From Lysinibacillus xylanilyticus (GTDB taxonomy: Bacteria; Bacillota; Bacilli; Bacillales_A; Planococcaceae): a DNA stretch of 64,000 nucleotides. The DNA lies in NCBI RefSeq assembly GCF_001183605.1, contig NZ_LFXJ01000005.1:620001-684000 (forward strand). Reading direction: 5' to 3'. Positions 1 to 7,885 of this stretch are shown here, piece by piece (position 1 is the stretch's first letter; every line of letters begins with the position of its first letter). The notes below the pieces were generated by a model. The model saw nothing but the letters and a program-made list of their open reading frames with translations, was not told where the DNA came from and searched no databases. A program made the position numbers and the translations under genes.

Positions 1-2
1 CA

Positions 3-884
3 GGCGATACACAATACGAATTTTCACGTTATCAACGTGATTTAGCGATTGTGACGGAATATGAGCAAGAATACAAGCAGGTTGCCAATGTATTTAAAAA
101 TGTTCAAACATTATACCAACTTTTACAAACCATCTCACAAAATGATTATTTACAAGATGAAATCGTGGAAAGCTATACAGAAAAGGCTGTTTTTTATCAA
201 CAAATGTTACGAGAATATCGTAATATGCATAGCGAATATATGCGTGAATATGACCGATTGGATGCCCAGCATAAAAAAATTCACGGAAAAGGTCTTATGA
301 AGGCTATTTTTGGTCAGCATACACAAAATAGATTTTTCAAGGAACGTGTTCTCAAGTTAAATGAGCAACAAGTTATTTGTATTGCACAATTTGAAAAAGT
401 GCAAGAAGCGGAGGCCGTAATGCTTCAGTCCCTACATTCAATACAAAGTTATCTTATGGAAATAACGAAAAAACGTTTGGAACGCACTGAGCAAAAAGTG
501 CAAGAGCTAAATCACCAACGTTTAAAAGAAAAGCGTCAATTAAAGTTATACGCAAATAAATTAAATGAATTTTCTTGTTTGATTGAAGCACAGGGCTACA
601 TTAAAGAAAATATTCAACCGTTTATAATGGACGAGCAAATGCCACTGAAAGCAAAGGATATTGAAATGCTGAAAGAAACAATTAATAGCATTATGAGCAT
701 TGACCTGACGAATAATGGTCTACTTGCACGTAGTCAAATGAACAATAAAATGGAGAACACCGCGATTCCTTTCGATGTTCAGAAAAAATATCCATTACAT
801 ACGCTAGCGTTAGCAGAAGTAGATGTAAAATCAAACGATATACCAGAAATACCGAAAAAACTTGATGTTCAATATGAAGAATAG
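3..884 (+). CDS. Hypothetical coiled-coil protein, 5' end cut by window edge
   Basis: I do not recognise this protein. The reading frame is open from the first bases of the window (codons GGC GAT ACA at 3-11), so the GTG at 51 is probably internal and the true start lies upstream. The visible 294 codons are rich in Glu, Gln, Lys and Leu with long heptad-like helical stretches, no membrane segment and no signal peptide, so a cytoplasmic coiled-coil protein is likely. The last 50 residues are less helical and acidic (ends QYEE). A strong intrinsic terminator follows 14 bases after the stop, so it is the last gene of its transcript. No function is assigned. Confidence 0.7.
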   Translation, partial: GDTQYEFSRYQRDLAIVTEYEQEYKQVANVFKNVQTLYQLLQTISQNDYLQDEIVESYTEKAVFYQQMLREYRNMHSEYMREYDRLDAQHKKIHGKGLMKAIFGQHTQNRFFKERVLKLNEQQVICIAQFEKVQEAEAVMLQSLHSIQSYLMEITKKRLERTEQKVQELNHQRLKEKRQLKLYANKLNEFSCLIEAQGYIKENIQPFIMDEQMPLKAKDIEMLKETINSIMSIDLTNNGLLARSQMNNKMENTAIPFDVQKKYPLHTLALAEVDVKSNDIPEIPKKLDVQYEE

Positions 885-898
885 ACATAGAAGAAAAT

Positions 899-933
899 GT
901 TCTAAAAGTAATTTATACTTTTAGAACGTTTTT
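899..933 (+). terminator. Rho-independent terminator of the coiled-coil gene
   Basis: A perfect 12-bp stem (899-910 with 916-927) with a 5-base loop is followed by GTTTTTT. It lies just behind the stop codon at 884. Confidence 0.9.
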
Positions 934-1095
934 TATGTATTTTGAAGTTTTCCGTTATTCAGGATTAAATGACGCAATATAAATCTAAATAAGGCTTTTT
1001 TCGTATAGCTACTAGAGGATGCACGGACCCTTAGCTATTAACATTATTTCTGTAATGATATAAAATAGGCATACAAAGATGAAGTGGGTGGTTTT

Positions 1096-2085
1096 TTGGT
1101 ATCTTCAAAAGATGTGGCAAAGTATGCGGGTGTCTCTCAAACAACTGTTTCAAGAGTGTTAAATACTCCTGAACTCGTAAAGCCGAAAACAATTGAAAAA
1201 GTAATGAAGGCAATTGAAGAATTAAACTATATTCCAAATGATATTGCAAGATCGCTTGTTCAGAAAAAAACAGGCATTATTACATTGATTTCAGGGCCTT
1301 TACATAATCCTTTTTTTGTTGATACGACAACTGCAATTGTCAATTATGTTAACGCTCGCGGCTATAAAGTAAATGTCTATTTTGGGACGGAAGATAATTT
1401 AGATTCCATTTATAATTCTGTTTTGGAAACGAAGGCTGATGCGATTATTTTATCGTCTATGTTATACAAAGATGACATATTTTTCAAGATTGAAAAACTA
1501 GGCATCCCATTTATTATGTATAATCGTAAGCATCAGGAAAATAGGCATTTTGTAGAGATTGATAATGTGGAAGCAGGCTATATAGCGACGAATCATATTT
1601 TATCTTTAGGTCATCGAGATATATGTTGGATAGGCGGTCCACATGAAATAAGTACTTTTTATGAAAGGTACAAGGGCTTTAAAAATGCATTAAAGGATAA
1701 CGGTATAGATGCGAAAACAATGCCGGTATTTTTTACAAATACTAACAAAGACGATATTAAACGAGCTTTTGAAGAAATACTTGAGCTCCCTAAAAAACCT
1801 ACAGCTATTTGTGCAGCAACAGATGCGATCGCCATTGAAATATTAAATCTTTGTTTAGAAAGGGGCTTTCATGTCCCTAAAGATTTTAATGTTATTGGCA
1901 TTGATAATGTGGAGCTTAGTAAACACCATTCGATTGCCTTAACAACAGTAGGCTTAGAATCCGAAAAAAGCCTCGGATTTATTGCTATTGAAAAATTATT
2001 TGAGGTAATGGAGAAAAAAAGTGCTTGCATCCAGCAAACAGAATCTGTTAAACTCTTCCCAAGAAATACGACGTGTAAAAAATGA
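1096..2085 (+). CDS. LacI/GalR-family transcriptional regulator
   Basis: This is a DNA-binding repressor with a sugar-binding-protein-like sensor domain. The N-terminal helix-turn-helix reads DVAKYAGVSQTTVSRVLN, a textbook LacI signature, followed by the hinge region (NDIARSLVQKKTGII) and a type I periplasmic-binding fold (residues about 60-330) with VIGIDNVELS near the end. Length 330 aa is normal. Two starts are possible: GTG 1084 and TTG 1096. I prefer TTG 1096, which gives MVSSKDVAKYAG and leaves the GTGGGTGG stretch as ribosome binding site. It lies directly upstream of the aldehyde and alcohol dehydrogenase genes, and two LacI-like operators sit in the gap, so it most likely represses them. 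The inducer is unknown. Confidence 0.92.
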   Translation: MVSSKDVAKYAGVSQTTVSRVLNTPELVKPKTIEKVMKAIEELNYIPNDIARSLVQKKTGIITLISGPLHNPFFVDTTTAIVNYVNARGYKVNVYFGTEDNLDSIYNSVLETKADAIILSSMLYKDDIFFKIEKLGIPFIMYNRKHQENRHFVEIDNVEAGYIATNHILSLGHRDICWIGGPHEISTFYERYKGFKNALKDNGIDAKTMPVFFTNTNKDDIKRAFEEILELPKKPTAICAATDAIAIEILNLCLERGFHVPKDFNVIGIDNVELSKHHSIALTTVGLESEKSLGFIAIEKLFEVMEKKSACIQQTESVKLFPRNTTCKK

Positions 2086-2110
2086 ACTGATAAACATCAG
2101 TTTGTTTTTT
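2085..2110 (+). terminator. Weak terminator after the LacI gene
   Basis: A 7-bp stem (2085-2091 with 2096-2102) overlaps the stop codon and is followed by TGTTTTTT. The short stem suggests partial read-through into the dehydrogenase genes. Confidence 0.5.
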
Positions 2111-2116
2111 ACTCTG

Positions 2117-2168
2117 AAATGGTTACGTATTCATTTTCTTATTTTCAGAAATGAATACGTAACCATTT
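2117..2168. promoter_or_regulatory. Pair of LacI-type operators forming a 20-bp inverted repeat
   Basis: Bases 2117-2136 and 2149-2168 are perfect inverted copies of each other. Each arm is itself a pseudo-palindrome around a central CG (AATGGTTACGTATTCATT), the shape of a LacI/GalR operator. The two CG centres (2126/2127 and 2158/2159) are 32 bp apart, about three helical turns, which places both dimers on the same DNA face. Position, immediately upstream of the aldehyde dehydrogenase ribosome binding site, fits repression by the neighbouring LacI protein. Confidence 0.7.
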
Positions 2169-2178
2169 AGAGGGAGGA

Positions 2179-3612
2179 GTGAGTCAGATCTTGAAAAAAG
2201 GTTTATTTATTAATGGACAATGGCAAATGACACATGAATATATGCAGGTTTATGCACCCTACTCAAAAGAGGTAATAGCACAATTTGCTATGGCAACTGA
2301 AGATGATATACAGCATGCAATTGAAAGTGCTCATGCAGCAGAATCAGAAATGGCAGACTTAACAGCATTTCAAAGAGCAGAGATTTTAGAACAACTATCT
2401 GATCTATTTGCCGAAAATCGAGAAGAGGCAGCAAGAATTATTTCACTAGAATCGGCAAAGCCGTTAAAATATGCGTATTCTGAAATTGATCGAACGATTG
2501 AAACTTACAAATTTGCAGCAGAAGAAGCGAAGCGACTATCTGGTGAAATGATTCCGATGGATGCATCTAAAAGTGGAGAGGGTCGATTTGGTTATACAAT
2601 TCACGAACCATTGGGCGTTATTGCGGCCATTACACCTTTTAATTTTCCGCAAATTTTAGTAGCCCATAAAGTTGGACCGGCATTAGCAGCCGGAAATACG
2701 ATCGTTTTGAAACCTGCAACACAAACAGCATTATCTGCTCATTTTTTAGCAAAACTATTGGCACAAACAAATTTACCAGCAGGTGCATTTAACATAGTAA
2801 CCGGACAAGGAAAACTAGTAGGGGATGCATTTTTAGCACATCCAAAAGTAAAGATGGTTACATTTACAGGGAGTCCTGAAGTAGGTATTTCTCTTCGCAA
2901 TCGAGCTGGCTTAAAGAAAGTCACATTAGAACTTGGTTCAAATGCTGGTGTTATTGTTGATGAAGGGGTTCAACTCGATAAAATTATGGATCGAATTGTT
3001 ATGGGAGCTTTTTCAAATCAAGGTCAAGTTTGCATCTCCTTACAGCGTATATATGTAAAAGAGAAAATAATTGATGAATTTTTAGAGCAACTAAAAGCGA
3101 AAATAGAACGCTTAACAATAGGGGACCCACTTGACGCAACAACAGATTTAGCCATGATGATTTCAGAAACTGAGCAGAAGCGTGCTGTCACATGGATAAA
3201 CGAAGCGTTAGCAGAAGGTGCGGAAGTACTGACAGGTGGTCGTATTGAAAACAATATTTTACTTCCAACAGTGTTATTAAACGTATCTTCTACTAGCCGT
3301 GTATCTAGTGAGGAAATATTTGCACCTGTAGTTATTGTCAATACTGTTTCATCAGTAGAAGAAGCAATTGATGCTGTTAATGATTCAAATTATGGCTTAC
3401 AGGCAGGGATTTTTACACCCTCAATTGAGACGGCCTTTAAAGCTTCGAAGAAATTACAAGTCGGAGGTGTCATAATAAATGACGTCCCGACATACCGTGT
3501 GGACCATATGCCATATGGTGGTGTTAAAGAAAGCGGAACCGGTCGAGAAGGAATCAAATATGCAGTAGAGGAAATGACTGAAATGAAGCTTGTGATTTGG
3601 AATAACAATTAA
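2179..3612 (+). CDS. NAD(P)-dependent aldehyde dehydrogenase
   Basis: This enzyme oxidises an aldehyde to the acid in the cytoplasm. The ALDH fold is complete at 477 aa: PFNFP near residue 155, the cofactor loop FTGSPEVG, the general-base Glu251 in LELGS and the catalytic Cys285 in GQVCIS. The sequence LELGSNAG instead of the usual LELGGKNP places it near the lactaldehyde/succinate-semialdehyde type branch, but the substrate cannot be named. The ribosome binding site AGGGAGGA touches GTG 2179 directly, and TTG 2191 (MKKGLFINGQW) is an alternative start with a rather long spacing. It precedes an iron alcohol dehydrogenase by 60 bases and follows a LacI regulator, so aldehyde and alcohol interconversion of one inducing substrate is likely. 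Confidence 0.93.
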   Translation: MSQILKKGLFINGQWQMTHEYMQVYAPYSKEVIAQFAMATEDDIQHAIESAHAAESEMADLTAFQRAEILEQLSDLFAENREEAARIISLESAKPLKYAYSEIDRTIETYKFAAEEAKRLSGEMIPMDASKSGEGRFGYTIHEPLGVIAAITPFNFPQILVAHKVGPALAAGNTIVLKPATQTALSAHFLAKLLAQTNLPAGAFNIVTGQGKLVGDAFLAHPKVKMVTFTGSPEVGISLRNRAGLKKVTLELGSNAGVIVDEGVQLDKIMDRIVMGAFSNQGQVCISLQRIYVKEKIIDEFLEQLKAKIERLTIGDPLDATTDLAMMISETEQKRAVTWINEALAEGAEVLTGGRIENNILLPTVLLNVSSTSRVSSEEIFAPVVIVNTVSSVEEAIDAVNDSNYGLQAGIFTPSIETAFKASKKLQVGGVIINDVPTYRVDHMPYGGVKESGTGREGIKYAVEEMTEMKLVIWNNN

Positions 3613-3672
3613 TCATTAGTCATATAGAAAATAGGCAGAAGGCTATTATGAAAAGATAGGAGTAGAATAATT

Positions 3673-4854
3673 ATGCATAAATTAACCTTTACCCCTGTAA
3701 GTTATACAGGCTGGGGTTGTTTGAATCAGCTACTACTAGAAGTAGAAAAATTCAAAGCAAATAATATATTAATTATCACTGATCCATTTTTAAAAGAGTT
3801 AGGTTTAACAGATAGTATTGAAAAACCTTTACTAGACAATGGGCACTCAACGACTATTTATACCGATATTGCCCCTGAGCCACCGCTCGCAATTGGTGAA
3901 AAACTAGTTGAATTTACAAGACAGAATCATTTTGATTTAGTAATTGGTTTAGGCGGTGGAAGTGCATTAGACTTAACGAAGCTTGCTGCGGTTTTAGCAA
4001 CACATGATGGAAAAGTGGCAGATTACTTAAATTTAACAGGAACAAAATCTCTTGAAAATAAAGGGTTACCGAAGATTTTAATCCCAACTACATCTGGAAC
4101 AGGCTCAGAAGTGACAAATATTTCTGTACTGTCACTTGAAACAACTAAGGATGTTGTTACACATGATTACTTATTAGCAGATGTCGCCATTGTAGATCCT
4201 GCGTTAACGATTTCTCTACCACCAAAAGTGACCGCTGCTACAGGTGTAGATGCTTTAACACATGCAATAGAGGCCTATGTTTCTGTAAATGCCAATGAGG
4301 TAACTGATGCACTTGCACTACAAGCCATTAAATTAATTAGTGGTTCTATCCGGACTGCTGTGCATGACGGTCAAAATAAGCAGGCTCGTTCGGATATGAG
4401 TTATGGCAGTTATTTGGCTGGATTAGCGTTTTTCAATGCAGGTGTTGCAGGAGTACATGCTTTAGCTTATCCACTTGGTGGCCAGTTCCATATTGCTCAT
4501 GGAGATTCCAACGCAGTTCTTTTACCATATGTAATGGGTTATATTCGTCAAAGTTGCGAAAAACGTATGAAAGATATTTTAGATGCAATGGATATTTCAA
4601 CTGCATATTTATCGCAAGAAGAGGCTTCCTATAAATGTGTAGATGCATTAAAGCAACTTGTTCAAGATGTAAATATTCCGTCAACATTAAAAGGATTTAA
4701 TATACCAGAGTTAGCACTGGAACAACTAACTGATGATGCGACAAAGCAAACAAGAATCTTAGCACGTAGTCCGATGTCGCTTAAGCGAGAAGATATCTAT
4801 ACTATTTATCGTGCTGCATTTGATGGAGAAATTCGAGAACCTCTATTACTATAA
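3673..4854 (+). CDS. Iron-containing alcohol dehydrogenase
   Basis: This is a group III (Fe-type) NAD(P)-dependent alcohol dehydrogenase of 393 aa. It shows the nucleotide-binding GGGSALD motif, PTTSGTGSEVT, and the four metal ligands of the family at Asp193, His197, His262 and His276 (in GVDALTHAIEAY and GVHALAYPLGG...IAHGD). Family members reduce aldehydes or oxidise primary alcohols and 1,2-diols; 4-hydroxybutyrate and lactaldehyde/propanediol enzymes are relatives, so the substrate is open. It is preceded by an AGGAG site and is probably cotranscribed with the aldehyde dehydrogenase under the LacI regulator. A long bidirectional terminator closes the operon. Confidence 0.93.
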   Translation: MHKLTFTPVSYTGWGCLNQLLLEVEKFKANNILIITDPFLKELGLTDSIEKPLLDNGHSTTIYTDIAPEPPLAIGEKLVEFTRQNHFDLVIGLGGGSALDLTKLAAVLATHDGKVADYLNLTGTKSLENKGLPKILIPTTSGTGSEVTNISVLSLETTKDVVTHDYLLADVAIVDPALTISLPPKVTAATGVDALTHAIEAYVSVNANEVTDALALQAIKLISGSIRTAVHDGQNKQARSDMSYGSYLAGLAFFNAGVAGVHALAYPLGGQFHIAHGDSNAVLLPYVMGYIRQSCEKRMKDILDAMDISTAYLSQEEASYKCVDALKQLVQDVNIPSTLKGFNIPELALEQLTDDATKQTRILARSPMSLKREDIYTIYRAAFDGEIREPLLL

Positions 4855-4916
4855 AGAAGAAAAGAGAAGGTTGATGAGATTTTATCCGTTTTTAAGATAA
4901 GCTTGAATCTACAAAA

Positions 4917-4968
4917 AATAAGCTACTATGTTTCCGAGATAAATCTTTAGGAAACTTAGTAGCTTATT
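4917..4968. terminator. Bidirectional terminator between convergent genes
   Basis: A 19-bp stem with one mismatch (4917-4935 with 4950-4968) lies between the converging alcohol dehydrogenase and ferritin genes. The A-rich left flank and the position suit termination from both sides. Confidence 0.8.
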
Positions 4969-4988
4969 GTAATTCGGGCTAATTAATT

Positions 4989-5498
4989 TTATGCTTCAGC
5001 ACCTGGTGTAAATGAACGTGTCGCTAGCTCAGCGTCAAGCATAAAGATAGCGTTAGAATCATTTTCTATACGTTCAATTTTACGAATTAACGTGTCGAAT
5101 GTTGATTCTTCTTCTACCTGCTCATCAATAAACCATTTTAAGAAAGCCATTGTCGCGTGCTCGCGTTCATCTAAAGCGATATCCGATAAATGATAAATAC
5201 GGCGAGTTACTTCTTTCTCGTGTGAAAGGCCAGTTTTGAAGGCATGTAAAATAGACTCAAAATGATTATCTGGGCTGTCGAAGCCTTGGATTGTTGCACG
5301 GTAGCCCATATCACTTAGGAAATTATAAAATTTCATCGCATGGAAGCGTTCTTCTTCAGCCTGTACTAAAAAGAAGTTGGCAAAGCCATCGTAATCTTGA
5401 TCTGTGCAATATGCCGCCATTGCCATATAAGCATGCGCAGAGTAAAATTCAAAATTCATTTGTTCGTTTAGTGCTGTGTGTAGTTTTTCAGATAACAT
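4989..5498 (-). CDS. ftnA: Non-haem ferritin (FtnA type)
   Basis: This is a 169-aa iron-storage protein that oxidises Fe(II) and stores it as a mineral inside a 24-subunit cage. The four-helix pattern and ferroxidase residues are visible: NFEFYSAHAYMAMAAYC in helix A, EEERFHAMKF in helix B, and DEQVEEE in a later helix. The open frame extends 25 codons further upstream, but the start at 5498 (MLSEKLHTALN) is preceded by AAAGGGAGGA at ideal spacing and fits the family N-terminus. A sigma-A promoter lies about 45 bases upstream. I see no Fur box at this gene. It is transcribed alone. Confidence 0.94.
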   Translation of the reverse strand: MLSEKLHTALNEQMNFEFYSAHAYMAMAAYCTDQDYDGFANFFLVQAEEERFHAMKFYNFLSDMGYRATIQGFDSPDNHFESILHAFKTGLSHEKEVTRRIYHLSDIALDEREHATMAFLKWFIDEQVEEESTFDTLIRKIERIENDSNAIFMLDAELATRSFTPGAEA

Positions 5499-5543
5499 AA
5501 AAATTTTCCTCCCTTTGCAGTAAATACCTACTGCATCTCTTAT

Positions 5544-5573
5544 AGTATACAGCGAAGAAGGGTAGTGTTGCAA
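5544..5573 (-). promoter_or_regulatory. Sigma-A promoter of the ferritin gene
   Basis: On the minus strand TTGCAA (5568-5573) is followed after 18 bp by TATACT (5544-5549). The predicted leader contains a small inverted repeat (5517-5522 with 5529-5534) just upstream of the ribosome binding site. Confidence 0.6.
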
Positions 5574-5604
5574 TTCAATTGATTTTTATTCTCAATTAGG
5601 AAAT

Positions 5605-6237
5605 TTAATCAAATTCATTTTTTAAACGCCAAATGACTTCTAAAAGATTGACAAATAAATTAATGAAATCTAAGTATAGATTTAAAGCCATACCTACTAC
5701 TTCAGCATCTGAAACGTGATTATGTCGGATTTGGTTAAAGTCATAAACAGTATAGAGACTAAAAAGTAGTACAGTTATTCCCGCAATAATTAATGCGACT
5801 ATGTTGTTAACAGGGATAAACATAAAGACTAATGAAAATACAATTACGACGATTAGGACAGTGAATAAATAGCTTCCCCAATTTGAAATGTCTTTATTCA
5901 TCATCATACCAATCAGTGCTAGCACAATGAAAATAGCTACGGTTGCTACGAAAACAAGTAAAACAAGCTGTTGCCCTAGCTCCGCAATGTAAAATTGTGT
6001 TGTCCAAAATAATAATATTCCCATTAAAAAGGGGATTGTATACATAATGGAATTAGCAAGCTTCAGACTTCGCACAAAGCAGGCAATGATAAGAAGTACA
6101 ATAGTAATAATGGATAGCGGCATGACAATCGCTGGGGGTAATAATGTTGCTATGTACATTCCGACAACTGTCAATACCCACATAAAAGCAAAGTGTTTTA
6201 AAATTTTATTTAAGTTTTGGTTTTTAGCATACGCCAT
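5605..6237 (-). CDS. Bax inhibitor-1 (YetJ/YbhL) family membrane protein
   Basis: This 210-aa integral membrane protein has about seven hydrophobic helices and the C-terminal family signature: LYTVYDFNQIRH followed by ALNLYLDFINLFVNLL. Bacterial BI-1 proteins such as B. subtilis YetJ conduct calcium in a pH-dependent way through aspartates in these motifs. The longer open frame upstream (to 6534) has no family resemblance and is Cys/Lys-rich, so I chose ATG 6237, which has AAAGGA nine bases upstream and gives MAYAKNQNL. It is a single gene between ferritin and the TerC gene. Confidence 0.85.
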   Translation of the reverse strand: MAYAKNQNLNKILKHFAFMWVLTVVGMYIATLLPPAIVMPLSIITIVLLIIACFVRSLKLANSIMYTIPFLMGILLFWTTQFYIAELGQQLVLLVFVATVAIFIVLALIGMMMNKDISNWGSYLFTVLIVVIVFSLVFMFIPVNNIVALIIAGITVLLFSLYTVYDFNQIRHNHVSDAEVVGMALNLYLDFINLFVNLLEVIWRLKNEFD

Positions 6238-6407
6238 ATGGAAGAATCCTTTCTTTTTGTAAAATAACTTATATATTAACATACGAGTCAAATTAGAAAA
6301 AGATTCAACTTTAAGAAGATTTGTATCAATATCATAATGTTGGGTTAATTTCCGCTCAGGAATCCCCTCGATTGGGTGCAATATCCTCGATATGGTGATA
6401 CAAACAT

Positions 6408-6431
6408 ACCTGGTCTTCGTAAAGACCAGGT
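6408..6431 (-). terminator. Terminator of the TerC-family gene
   Basis: A perfect 10-bp stem (6408-6417 with 6422-6431) with the tetraloop CGTA lies 13 bases beyond the TerC stop. The minus-strand U-tract is poor, so some read-through is possible. Confidence 0.6.
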
Positions 6432-6443
6432 AATGTTTTTTGA

Positions 6444-7205
6444 TTATTTTACATTTTTTCTTTGGTTTTTCACACCAACTAAGTATCCACCAAGGGCAAT
6501 ACCGATTAATACAGTCCAGAAAATAACCTTCCATACTGTTGAGTGTGGGAAATCATGTGGAATTACACCTAGTTTTTCATGTGCTAATGTTAGAACAGCC
6601 AGCTTTACACCAACCCAACCAACGATTAAGAAGGCAGCTGTTTCAAGTGATGGGAATTGATCGAGAATTTTCACGAACCAACGAGCCGCGAAACGCATCA
6701 TAATAACACCGATAATACCACCTAAAAACATTACTGCAAATTGCCCCGCATTAATGCCGCCAACATCAAAATTACCGATATGAGGTAGTGTAACCGCAAT
6801 GGCAACAGCAGCTAATATTGAATCTATGGCAAAGGCAATGTCAGCAAACTCAACCTTTAGTACGGTCATCCAGAAACCAGATTGTTTTTTAGTCTCATCA
6901 ATTTCCTCGGGATTTTGTGCGGATTTTCGCGAATCATAAATATGCTTCGTTGACATAATTAATAAATAGGCAGCACCTAGAGCTTGAATTTGCCAGAAGT
7001 TAACGAGCGTTGTAATAAGAAATAGTGCAGCAAAGCGGAAAACGAATGCTCCCACTAAACCATATAGCAGTGCTTTTTGCTGTTGATGTTTTGGTAAATG
7101 CTTAACCATAACGGCCATAACAACAGCATTATCGGCAGCTAATAATCCTTCCAGTACAATTAATACGACGAGGACCCATGCGTATTCTAGTATAATTGCC
7201 TCCAA
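6444..7205 (-). CDS. TerC-family membrane protein, probable Mn(II) exporter (MeeF/MeeY type)
   Basis: This is a 253-aa polytopic membrane protein. It carries the family signatures EGLLAADNAVVMAV near the N-terminus and EFADIAFAIDSILAAVA in the middle, where acidic residues inside membrane helices are thought to bind metal. In B. subtilis the relatives YceF and YkoY export manganese and load exported metalloproteins. The start is TTG 7205, seven bases behind GGAGGA. A yybP-ykoY riboswitch with its own terminator precedes it, so expression should rise when cytosolic Mn(II) is high. That context makes the manganese assignment much stronger than the sequence family alone. Confidence 0.9.
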   Translation of the reverse strand: MEAIILEYAWVLVVLIVLEGLLAADNAVVMAVMVKHLPKHQQQKALLYGLVGAFVFRFAALFLITTLVNFWQIQALGAAYLLIMSTKHIYDSRKSAQNPEEIDETKKQSGFWMTVLKVEFADIAFAIDSILAAVAIAVTLPHIGNFDVGGINAGQFAVMFLGGIIGVIMMRFAARWFVKILDQFPSLETAAFLIVGWVGVKLAVLTLAHEKLGVIPHDFPHSTVWKVIFWTVLIGIALGGYLVGVKNQRKNVK

Positions 7206-7276
7206 ATGTATTTCCTCCTTTATACTTTGAACAGAAATGAATAAACTGCTTTTAACTTAGTCTTTGCTTTTTTAGG

Positions 7277-7466
7277 CAAAATAAAAAGACCCCTGCCTAA
7301 AAAATAGGCAAAGGTCTTGCTAAGCTAATTAATTGGTTATTGTACAGAATATCTGTACGCCAAGATAGGCCTTCACACCCGATGGTAAATAACCATGTAA
7401 TGACGAATGTGAAATCAGATGCTTTGTTTACATCTGCTAGCTACTCCCCTTTGACAAAAATGTCAA
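7277..7466 (-). ncRNA. yybP-ykoY manganese riboswitch with terminator switch
   Basis: Read on the minus strand, the element starts around 7466 with the hallmark AAAGGGGAGTAGC (7438-7450), has two long helical arms, and ends in an intrinsic terminator hairpin: 7286-7299 pairs with 7305-7318 and is followed by TTTTATTTT. The aptamer class binds Mn(II) and turns on manganese exporters. The order promoter, aptamer, terminator, TerC gene is the canonical transcriptional ON-switch layout. The 3' limit of the aptamer is approximate. Confidence 0.88.
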
Positions 7467-7491
7467 AAGCTATTCAATTCTTTATATATGA

Positions 7492-7519
7492 ATTATAGCA
7501 TGCTGATTGTCAATTGCAA
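7492..7519 (-). promoter_or_regulatory. Promoter of the riboswitch-terC transcript
   Basis: On the minus strand TTGCAA (7514-7519), 16 bp, then a perfect TATAAT (7492-7497). The predicted start falls shortly before the GGGGAGTAG aptamer motif. Confidence 0.65.
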
Positions 7520-7589
7520 ATCAAAATGTGAAGATATGTTAAAAGTTTTGAAGATTGTTGTCAGGAAAAGCTATCCTAAAGGGAGCAAT

Positions 7590-7775
7590 AGAGGAACGAA
7601 GGCTAAAACCATCACGTCCTGTGATAGTGCCTTCGTGGCCAACTTCCTGTTGCTGCCGCTGCCGCTTCGCTTTCGCGCAATAAACATCTGCCGCTGCCGC
7701 TTCGCTTTCGCGCAATAAATACCTGTTATCCCTGACTTTCCTCGGAAAGCGCCCAGTCGGAACGGAAATCAACCA
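7590..7775. repeat. GC-rich dispersed intergenic repeat with an internal 32-nt tandem duplication
   Basis: This stretch is much richer in GC than its surroundings. It begins with a hairpin (ACGAAGGC / GCCTTCGT arms around 7600 and 7635), contains two identical 32-nt copies (7653-7684 and 7688-7719) separated by 3 bases, and ends with a block (7746-7773) that recurs almost unchanged at 25718-25745 (core GTCGGAACGGAAATCAA). Frames open across it look like chance. I interpret it as a non-coding element of the family common between genes in Lysinibacillus-type genomes. Confidence 0.6.
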
Positions 7776-7829
7776 CACGTTATGATAAGCATAACTTTTG
7801 GTGATAGCAGATAAATTGGAATGTGGAAT

Positions 7830-7885
7830 AAAATTAAAATATCCTCTCAAATAGATATGTACATTTGAGGGGATATTTTAATTTT
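7830..7885 (-). terminator. Terminator of the ger operon
   Basis: A 23-bp stem with one G-U type mismatch (7830-7852 with 7863-7885) overlaps the stop codon of the gerC-like gene. Confidence 0.8.

Noticed and set aside
6238..6534. N-terminal extension of the BI-1 protein (about 99 codons)
   Set aside because: It has no family similarity and overlaps the terminator of the TerC gene. ATG 6237 has a good ribosome binding site.
7488..7850. Open frames of 76 and 103 aa across the GC-rich intergenic repeat
   Set aside because: They run through tandem and palindromic repeat sequence and the riboswitch promoter, lack ribosome binding sites and give low-complexity Arg/Cys-rich products.
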